Below are positions 56,497-64,000 of a stretch of 64,000 bases of DNA, in pieces (positions within the stretch are counted from its first letter, which is position 1; each line of letters opens with the position of its first letter). A program made the position numbers and the translations under genes. Under the pieces are notes generated by a model that did no database searches, was not told the origin of the DNA, and was given only the letters and a program-made list of their open reading frames with translations. Origin of the DNA: Uloborus plumipes (taxonomy: Eukaryota > Arthropoda > Arachnida > Araneae > Uloboridae). The DNA lies in NCBI GenBank assembly GCA_038373865.1, contig JAXGGA010002831.1, forward strand, positions 1-64,000, in the 5' to 3' direction.

Positions 56497-56745
56497 GTAG
56501 AGAAAAAAACAACGTAAAGGAGGCACAAATAAGCAGGGATACTGCAGACACTTGTTTCGGCGTTACAAGGAACGCCTTTTACAATGCAAAAAAAAAAATG
56601 TTGAGCTTATGGATGATGTCTGTGCGTCCATAAGCTCAAAACTTTTTTGCATTGAAAAAGGCGTTCCTTGTAACGCCGAAACACGTGTCTGCAGTATCCC
56701 TGCTTATTTGTGCCTCTTTTACGTTGTAATTTTCTCTACATCAAT
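56497..56745. mobile_element. palindrome of PLE 3' ends
   Basis: 56497-56612 is mirrored by 56629-56745 with few differences; about a dozen bases separate the arms. Each arm carries GCGTTCCTTGTAACGCCGAA and TGTCTGCAGTATCCCTGC, the layout of a PLE 3' region (compare 9076-9196). Inverted end-to-end copies are a known PLE arrangement. No PLE protein sequence is attached. Confidence 0.6.
56647..56695 (+). ncRNA. mutated hammerhead ribozyme motif
   Basis: TTGCA, TTGAAAA in place of CTGATGA, stem II GGCGTT-CCTTGT-AACGCC, GAAA, short stem III CACGTG, TC cleavage dinucleotide and TGCA closing stem I. The first core base and the G of the CTGATGA box are both changed, so self-cleavage is not expected. 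The mirrored arm has the same loss. Confidence 0.5.
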
Positions 56746-56885
56746 AGCACAAAGGTATTTGTAAACTTTAAAACTTTTAACTCTGCTTATCTAAAAATGC
56801 GCGAATAAAGGACTGCGTTCTTCGCGAAATGCTGAGAAACAATATGAGACATGTCAAACTATGAAAAGGGGGGGAGGGGTGGGTC

Positions 56886-57160
56886 CAAGGGCGGATTCAG
56901 AAATTTCTCAAGGGAGGGGCGATTGATTTGATCACTTAACTTTTACTATGTATACTGGATTACAAATATTGATCATATAATTTTCAGACTTCAATTTTAA
57001 AACATTGTCGGACGAGAGCCCGAACTCCCTTCCTTCAACATCATTAAACTCGTTTAAAATTAAGTTTTTGAACTTCAATATTAAAAAGTTATTGATATTG
57101 GGGCCTCAAGGGAAGGGCGATCACCCCATCGCCCCTCCCTTGTATCCGCCCCGGGGTGGG
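56886..57160. mobile_element. MITE with GGGCGGAT...GGGAGGGGCGAT ends
   Basis: The left end (AAGGGCGGATTCAG, AAGGGAGGGGCGAT) and the reversed right end (GGGGCGGATACA, AAGGGAGGGGCGAT) are inverted partners over about 40 bp. Noncoding, AT-rich interior. Confidence 0.6.
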
Positions 57161-57922
57161 TCTTTGCAACTACCACCGATTTAATTGTGTTGTTATGCGT
57201 TTTTAATTTATAAAATGAGTTTCTCCCTGGTTTCTTTCTGACGCAGTGCTTAGTGCAGCTGTCAGTAACAAAAAATGGACTGAAGATCTACTATGCAAGT
57301 TTGGTGTGAACACAAGATCGACTTTGTGGGGAGTGGGAAGGGGGGGGGGCTGCATGATGCATACACTATTGACATAAACGGATGTGTTACATACACGTAT
57401 AAGATGGAACTATACCGACTTCAAATCGTGTGTTAACTCTTATCAAAAATGACTTCGATACTTTTTAATTGGAGGCATTAAATGGCTAAAATTATGTTAT
57501 GTTAACCCACAACTAAGTATTTTCAGACACAAGTATATTTCTTGTTTTAAAATTAATATAATAGTCACTAAAAAAATCTCCAGTGACTATAAAATTTTCA
57601 AATAACTTTTGATGAGGACGCTCAACCTAATTTTGTTGCAGAAATTAATTTTTATTAATTATGTTCAGACAGAAAGCAAGGTTCGAAATACTGCTACAAT
57701 CGATTCAAAAGGGGCTCGAGACCGATCGACGGGTGGCCTATCGCTGGCTTAGTGAGTGCATTGCAAAGGTGACAATTACCAGCATTAGTACAGTCACTTG
57801 GGGGTAATTTTCAGCCATCCCGGTAAAGTTTGCGCCACTCACAAAACATTGTTTGACTTCTTAAAAAAAAAGAGTAAAAAGTCGGATGCTGCATTCAATC
57901 CAATTGCCTTTTTTAACATCAA
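57161..57922. other. unassigned DNA
   Basis: Includes an ACCGACTTCAAATCG block near 57417 and a GC-richer segment at 57708-57790 without a recognised frame. Confidence 0.35.
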
Positions 57923-58218
57923 GGGCCCTTGGTATCCCGATCAGGAAGGCGTCGGACTCCTAACCGAAGGGTCCCGGGTTCGATGCCAGCCGGTTAAAGA
58001 TTCTCCGTGTTAGCTAATGGTGATTGGGGCACGTTAAATATGTTCGTGGTCACAAAGTCCTCTAGCTCCCATTCCAAAACTATCATTCGGGGGGTACTAC
58101 ACCAGGGGTTGCTTTGCCCCTGGTCGGGATTGTAAAAAAAAAGCGCTCTTCAAGGCCCTATCCAGCCGGTTACACCACGCCTAGTAGAAGATACGGGAGA
58201 GCCTGGAGTGAAGAGTGT
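57923..58218 (+). mobile_element. tRNA-derived SINE
   Basis: Head GGGCCCTTGGTATCCCGATC with GGCGTCGGACTCC and B-box GGTTCGATGCC; body GTGGTCACAAAGTCCTC, GGGTACTACACCAGGGG, GCGCTCTTCAAGGCCCTATC; ends near GGAGCCTGGAGTGAAG. A more diverged copy than those at 8.1 and 54.7 kb; no clear target duplication. Confidence 0.8.
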
Positions 58219-58428
58219 GCGAGTCGCCTGACAAGGTTATGAAACAAGTTTTTTACCCTCTTGCTCAGAAAAGAAAAAGAGTTGCGACATTGTCCACAAC
58301 TCACAATATCATTCCATATTTTTGAAGTTACTGCTTAGAAGCTATTTTTGAAGGTTTTTGAAAGCGCAATGTAATATTCCATACAATATCATAAATGATA
58401 GAAATTTTGTGAGGTTGTAAGTAGGGAT

Positions 58429-58720
58429 GCTCCGATAAACAAATTGGCCGATTACCGATCAATCGGCTGATTGATCGGTCACGCCGATTAATGATCAGAA
58501 TGATTAATTTTAATATTACCAATTTCGCAATCACTTTTTTTTCTTCTTCTTTCTTTTACAATTCCAATTTTAGAACTAATTTCTAATTTATTTCGGGGAG
58601 AATTTTTTTTTTCCATTTTCCAAATGCTCCCAAAATAATTTTATCTAGTTTCCTTGAATCAATTTTCATGTTGTTGTTAATAAAATTATTTTAATACATA
58701 ATTTAATCAACACTTTGCTA
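58429..58720 (-). mobile_element. one end of the CCGATTAATCGG hAT family
   Basis: TAGGGATGCTCCGATAAACA, AATTGGCCGATTACCGAT and CGGCTGATTGATCGG match the reversed right end of 17558-18304 and the left end at 27109, with similarity continuing for about 250 bp. The opposite end was not found. Confidence 0.65.
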
Positions 58721-58734
58721 ACAGTCTAAGATCC

Positions 58735-59090
58735 CACTAGAGTTGACCTACCCTCATCTGGTTTCCTAAAATTATTAACATTAATGAAGAGTAAAAGTCG
58801 CGAATGAAACGCTGAAGTAAAAGTTTCTTCCTTTTTCGGATCCCTAATGAGGGTTGTCAGGGACTAAAAGGTGCCAAAAAATGACTGATTTACCCTCTTC
58901 GAGTTTCCTAAAACTGTTAACATAAATGGAGAGTATTAGAAGTTGTAAATGAAACGGCAATATATGGTTTTGTCTACCTTTTTCAGATCCCTAACCAGGT
59001 TAGTCAGGGACTAAAAAGCTCGATGAGGGTAAATTAGTCATTTTTCGGTACCTTTTAGCCCCTGACAACTTTCGCTAGGGATCCGAAAAA
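58735..59090. repeat. direct and inverted repeat block
   Basis: A unit of about 140 bp (CCCTCATCTGGTTTCCTAAAA..., then GGGTTGTCAGGGACTAAAAG) occurs at about 58750 and 58895, and the GTCAGGGACTAAAAGGTGCC / AAAAAATGACTGATTTACCC part returns inverted at 59022-59075. It may be the remnant of a foldback-type element. Confidence 0.55.
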
Positions 59091-59444
59091 TTTAACAACC
59101 TTTTTTGTCGTTTTATTTACATCGTTTTATTTGACGCACTAAGAATCTTTGTTTTGTTAATAGTTATTATTTCTTGATTTAGGTAACTGTACACTTTTTG
59201 AGGGAATATTTTTTTCAGTTTTGTACCGAAAAATACAATTATCTGTCTATTTTTCAGAAGGTAGAGTTAATAGGGATAATTATGAACAAATTTTCACACT
59301 TTCGCACTCTAACTGCTCTCTGGAGCACCATGTTCTATTTAAAAATATGGACACCCATCAGAAACAACTATTAACTCCTCTGCTACACTGCGCGACCGTT
59401 GTTTGAACTTTTTAGCTGATGGAAGTTTTTTAAAAATCCTTGTT

Positions 59445-60535
59445 CTTAATTACCCCAATTGTTCATAATTTCCCCATAGTAGATGGGGTAAATATGAGCA
59501 TGCTTTTCCCCCTGGCTTACCCTGGCTTTTCAGTGAATTCCTTGACTTCATCATATAAATGATATACCACGAAGGGATATCTGGCTTTCTTTCTAGATTT
59601 CCGTAGGAGTTCTGGTTTTTTTAGAGAAATGTTCGAATACCTCTTCATGAAACTAATGTGCCAGTCATTACCTGGCTTTCCATCTTTGAATCGGACGTGC
59701 AACCCATTAGCCAAAGCAAAGGCTTGAATAAGGCTTTTCAACTCATCCTTGTCACAAGGAAACCCCATACGAGCCCTAGCAATTAAATGTTTGCTAAAAT
59801 TAGCTCCACATCAGTTGGTATGTCCGTTGGGCGACCTGCTCCCATCCTATCAATTTTGACTTTAACCCTGTTGTGCAAAACACCCAGAGGGATGGCGTAG
59901 GTGTCCACTGCTTCTCTGTAGATCATATTCCCATTTGTAATATTCACAGCTTTCAATACGTCTTCACTCGTGTATTGAGAAGGAGGCTTCTTCTTCACAT
60001 AAGTGCGAGGCATGTGGACGTTTAAACGTACAGACAAGTTTATATAAATCATATATCATCATCAGTTAAATGGTCAAAATAACTAAATTTGAATCATAAA
60101 ATTTGACTTGAAGTGGAAAAAACTACTTTGAAAAAAAGGTTCATAACTGCCCCTACCTAGAAAAATACGGGGTAATTATGAACACCTTCCTGCAGGGTGC
60201 TAAAAATAAAAGACAGCGAAACTCCAGTTGATTCCTGTTAAAGGCTCAATAACTGAAGGCAAATATAATGAAAACAATAACTTAGCACAATTTTATCAGT
60301 CCGAACAGGATGGAAATTGAAGACTGAAAAACTGTTTGACAACTTTTGTGAGAAGGGTTAGGATAAGGAAATGGCGGATACAGTGTTGCCACATCAGTGA
60401 AAAAACATCCCTAACCTAATAATGAAGATGTGAACTTTCAGTTGCTACTGGTATTTGGGGGGTTCCTTCATTGCTTAAAGCGCTAATGTCGTTTGTTCTC
60501 ACCCCATTTTCACAATTACCCCGCTTGACCCTATA
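59445..60535 (-). mobile_element. Tigger/pogo-like element, internally deleted
   Basis: The minus-strand 5' end TAGGGTCAAGCGGGGTAATT (about 60533) and repeats of GGGGTAATTATGAAC (60168, 59450-59475) flank a broken CENP-B-type transposase fragment. The matching 3' end was not found intact. Confidence 0.5.
59517..60020 (-). pseudogene. Tigger-like (CENP-B type) transposase, N-terminal fragment
   Basis: Minus strand: MPRTYVKKKPPSQYTSEDVL then YREAVDTYAIPLGVLHNRV, the first helix-turn-helix; after a frame change near 59785, KHLIARARMGFPCDKDEL, FALANGLHVRFKDGKPGNDW and FMKRYSNISLKKPELLRKSR, the CENP-B-like second DNA-binding part. The DDE catalytic domain that should follow is absent; the frame ends at 59517. 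Full Tigger proteins are about 400-500 residues, so this is the N-terminal third or so with at least one frameshift. Confidence 0.8.
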
Positions 60536-60539
60536 TCCT

Positions 60540-61665
60540 AAAAAGCTTTTTTTTTTTTTTTTTTGAAAGCATCCGCAGATTTTATTGAGAGTAATTAATG
60601 CAAAGGATTAATTTCATTTGTTACATGCATTCACAATTCGGAGAAGAATTTGTTTACAATGCATTTAATGTTTTGTTGTATCTCGTGTGAAATAGCTGTC
60701 CTACACAGTAGGCCAAGATTTTAGAAAAAAAAAAGTTGAATACTGTTGGTGTAGATTTTTTTCCTGGCTTTTAATTTAGCTTATTGTGTTTAAAGTTCAT
60801 GAAGTGCTAGATAATAATTGGTAAATAAGTAAAAAATTACTTATTGTAGATTTCGGCTCGCGTGAAATTAGGATGAGGTAAGTAAAACCTTCTGTCTACC
60901 ATTTAAAATAGGATAATTTTTCGCACATTGGGGCGAGGGCAAGAAATTGTGAGGAGAAATGTTTATAGGTAAGAAAAATATAATACGAAAGCATAAGAAT
61001 AAAAAAATTTCTACGCATTTCATATTTTGTGAAATAGCGACTGTTTTTAAGTACTTTAACACACTCAATGAGATAGTGTAAGGTGCTCAAATTTTTTCGC
61101 TTTTTTCTATTTTAACCAACCAAACGTAATAATATTTCATTAGATTTTTTTTTCTCATATTTCTAATGGCAAAAATTATAATTAAGATATTGCTATTCTA
61201 TTTTATTCAAAAAAAGCAAACGAACATTGTAATAGTCTCAGTTATTTTAATAAGTGTTATTATTTATAAACTCTTAAGTATTATCATTCAGTTCTTAAGA
61301 TTTTAAAATTCCGTTTCATTTGAAAATAATTGTATTTTAAATAATTTGATAACTGTTTTTTTCATATTTGACTTAAACACTTTGAATCATAGTCATTCAT
61401 TTTTTATTAAATTCAATTTAACGTACTGTCCAGTTTATCCAAATCATTTTAATTTGCACATGCTTCACATTGACATTATGTTTACCATGAACTGAATTCT
61501 CCCGGTTTATGCTTTACTCGTACACTGATCTCTTCACCCTAGAATGTCCCTAAACCTGCATTTCCTAATGAAATTACGCTTCACTAAATGCGTCAATTGT
61601 TTCACCAAAATAATTGTTATCATGTGCGTACATAGTACTTTATGCGTTTAATGTTTATGACTATC
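60540..61665. other. unassigned AT-rich DNA
   Basis: Poly-T at 60548-60564. Short frames near 60868-61090 overlap each other without recognisable domains. Confidence 0.4.
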
Positions 61666-62110
61666 CACGTCCAATGACGTATATAAGGGGTGGGCCCAGG
61701 GGCCCGGGCCCCTCCCAAAATCAAGGAAAATTGTCCCGAAATAATTTTAAAATGTGTTTTCAAAAAGGAAAGGTCCCGAATTTCTCCCCTTTTCGCTAAA
61801 CATCAACAAAGATAATTTAAAATTGCAGTTAAGAGCCTCAACGCCGAAAAATTTCCAGGAGAGCCCTCAAACACCTTTCTATCACTTAAATTTCGAAAAT
61901 TTTCTGAGAGAGAGCACCCTACCCCCTCGATTTCTTTCAACGAATTATAGCATAATTGCGAATTTAAAACTTCAATGTCACAAAATTTGTGGGGCAGCTT
62001 CTGAATCCATACTTTTTTCCTAACGTCATTAAAGATAGCCTAAAATGGGTTTTCAAAACATCAATTTTAAAACATTTCCAGTAGAGGGTTCCCGAACCAC
62101 CACCCTTTCC
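61666..62110. repeat. G/C-run dispersed repeat (MITE-like)
   Basis: GGGGTGGGCCCAGGGGCCCG followed by CCCCTCCC and then three related segments ending in ...CCCTCAA/CCCTACC/CCCGAACC (GAAAAATTTCCAGGAGAGCC, GAAAATTTTCTGAGAGAGAG, AACATTTCCAGTAGAGGG). The type is common as a dispersed repeat in arthropods; ends were not defined. Confidence 0.4.
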
Positions 62111-62384
62111 CTAACGAAAGTCTGAAATAAGCTTGGCTATGCTTGATTACTGCGGCCCCCTCAGAAATTCAAAACATATATACGCAACTCTTCACGTCTA
62201 TAGTGATAATTCACCATAGTATATTTATTGCACTACGTAGTTACTCATAGACGTAAATTGCTTAGTATTAGTATTAGTCTGTGGTAAGCAGTACCATTAC
62301 TGTTTCTATATCATTTATTCGCTTCACTCTGATGAAAACTTGCGTGCTCAGAAGAGCTCCAATGGGAGGGCACTGTGGCAAGGG

Positions 62385-62600
62385 CGTATTTAAGGGGGAG
62401 GGCCGAGGGTCCCCCCCCCCCGAAATCGAGAAAGATTTTTTCAAAAGTCGGTGTTCGGTTCGTGTTTGCTCAAAAAAAAAAAAATCCTTAAGAAAAAAGC
62501 CCACTCTCTATTAACATTGTTTTCAAAGGTGTATATTAAGGGAGGGCCGCAGAGGGTCTCCCCCCCCCCGAAAAAAAATTCGGATTTTTTTTTTTTTTTT
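62385..62600. repeat. two related G/C-run repeat starts
   Basis: GGCGTATTTAAGGGGGAGGG near 62383 and GGTGTATATTAAGGGAGGGC near 62529, each followed by a run of C and CGAAA. They are a direct pair of the same family start, about 145 bp apart. Confidence 0.45.
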
Positions 62601-63229
62601 AATAAAGGTAGTTATTATTATTCGGTTTAAGTTTACTCTTAAATTATTTACATACTTTTAGCTTGAAATACATAAATAAATAAATAATTATTGCTAATAA
62701 TAATTCGTTAGATGGCACCAGGCAGTGGTGCAACCCAAGAGGGTCAGGGAGCCCTTGCGCTTTACTCAAGAGAAAAAAGAACGTGTCTTGGGAAAATGAA
62801 GATATTTCAATTAGAAAACGCATAGAAAAAATCCTAATCATTTTGAATAGAAATCTTTAAATGAAAAATATTCAACACATGTAGATTATTAGTCAGCAAA
62901 TTACGTTTCTCTCTTTCTTCTCATTCCCCTTTTTTTCTAGTCAGTCAGGAAATAAGAGTCTTTAAAATAATGCTACACTCAATAAATTTAAAATAAAATG
63001 TGATCATTCCTCCCCGCTAAGAAATTTAAAATAAAGTGTAAGTATTCCTCCCAGCAAGAAATTTAAAATAAAGTGCAATCATTTTCGGTTTTAGTTTTTT
63101 CACAAATAATTTCCAAGCTTTCAGCTGAACAAAACAACAAAAAAAAATCGAAAAGAGGTAAAAGTCCAAGCCGGCCGAGCTAGAAGGGGCACGTAATTTT
63201 CAATCTCTTTACCAGTGGTGAAATTAAAG
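62601..63229. other. unassigned DNA
   Basis: No gene. A short triplicated ATTTAAAATAAARTG motif lies at about 62988-63075. Confidence 0.4.
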
Positions 63230-63580
63230 AATAGAGTGCCTCTCAGTGGCGGGTTTAGGGTAGGAAGTCGAGGCCCGTATATCCGCCAAGCATGAATTCA
63301 AAGAAGGCTCATGACCCCCCTTAAAGAGTCCAAAGAGATCTTAAAATTTCGCTTTTACAACGTGTAATTTAATTGCAGTTTCAAGACTTCAATATCCAAA
63401 AATTTTCGGAAGAGAGTTCTTTTCCCGCTTCTTCTTCAATACCTTGGTCAAACATTGCCTCAAATGGCATTTTAGAGATTTAAAATTCAAACAGTTAACG
63501 GTAGTTGATATCCCCCCTTCAGGGGGGCCCACAGCGGGGGGGATTATGGCGCAAGTTGCGCCATCAAAATTTGGGGGGGG
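63230..63580. repeat. G/C-run dispersed repeat (MITE-like)
   Basis: CAGTGGCGGGTTTAGGG near 63245 begins a unit with AAAATTTTCGGAAGAGAGTT and a later CAGGGGGGCCCACAGCGGGG run. The style matches 61666-62110; ends were not defined. Confidence 0.4.
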
Positions 63581-63589
63581 GGTGGTTAA

Positions 63590-64000
63590 AACTAATTTAT
63601 TTGCTTATTTAAATTATTTATCAATTTATTTTTTAATTTAAATTACTGATTTTTTTTTCAAAAAAAAACTATTCATTAATTTATTTTTTCAATTTAAATT
63701 ACTTTTTTAATTTGTTTATTATTATTTTTTATTTATTTATTTATTTGTTGTGTGTTTGAGATTGGAATGTCTGGAAGGGAAAAAAAGCGATTCTATTCAT
63801 AATTCGAGCTTTTAATAAGTAATAATATATAAAACATATAATAGTTAAAATTTTAATAAATAAATAAATAACATTAAAAAATAAATAAGTAATACTATTA
63901 CAAAAATAAATAAATAATATTAAAAAAACAAATAAATATTTTTAAAAAAAAAAGTAATAAAAAAAGGTAAAAAAAAGCAGAAGGGGGTTGTGGAAAATTT
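63590..64000. repeat. low-complexity TTTA/AAAT tract
   Basis: Dominated by TTTATT and AAATAAAT repeats on both sides of a short unique stretch at 63745-63830. It runs to the end of the window. Confidence 0.85.

Overview
This window looks like intergenic or intronic DNA from an arthropod nuclear genome, possibly an arachnid; the species cannot be fixed from the sequence. It is AT-rich, has no operons or ribosome binding sites, and holds no long intact host gene. Almost everything recognisable is transposable-element (TE) material: tRNA-derived SINEs with a GAAAT-type tail, Helitrons with TC...CTAG/CTGG ends, Tc1-like, hAT-like and pogo/Tigger-like DNA elements, a Penelope-like element (PLE) with a GIY-YIG domain, a LINE with RNase H, and many MITEs and microsatellites.

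Layout. 0-3.5 kb: an arthropod-type dispersed repeat, a MITE, a 770-bp element with short inverted ends and a foldback element. 3.79-11.92 kb: a nest. Element A (inverted arms of about 0.8 kb, C-terminal fragment of an uncharacterised protein family) is split by element B (5.6 kb, decayed gene of another uncharacterised family). B in turn holds a SINE and a 5'-truncated PLE that carries a hammerhead-ribozyme motif. 12-27 kb: Helitron copies, several copies of a roughly 311-bp TA-flanked MITE, a hAT MITE with a perfect 8-bp target-site duplication (TSD), SINEs and pogo-like MITEs, and two weak candidate host exons. 27.1-33.7 kb: a hAT-like element split by a LINE, which is split by Helitron sequence, which itself holds a SINE and a second Helitron with a decayed Pif1-like helicase. 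34-39.6 kb: two non-autonomous Helitrons, a (TA)n tract occupied by a Tc1-like element and a 648-bp hairpin MITE, and another MITE. 40.8-42.9 kb: two unrelated Tc1-like transposase genes fused tail to tail. 43.37-46.03 kb: element C, long inverted ends and a perfect 8-bp TSD, with a decayed gene of a third uncharacterised family. 46-53.3 kb: low-complexity DNA, a diverged satellite-like array, a pogo-like relic, a GC-rich island and imperfect tandem repeats. 53.4-64 kb: another nest, a PLE-end palindrome with a mutated hammerhead motif, SINEs, a Tigger-like pseudogene and G-rich MITE-like repeats.

The genes do not form a pathway. They are replication genes of separate mobile elements, nearly all broken. 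The most useful content is elements A, B and C: each joins a multi-copy uncharacterised arthropod protein family to defined terminal inverted repeats and, for B and C, a clear target-site duplication. Protein-family recognition here is from memory and motif reading; no search was run.
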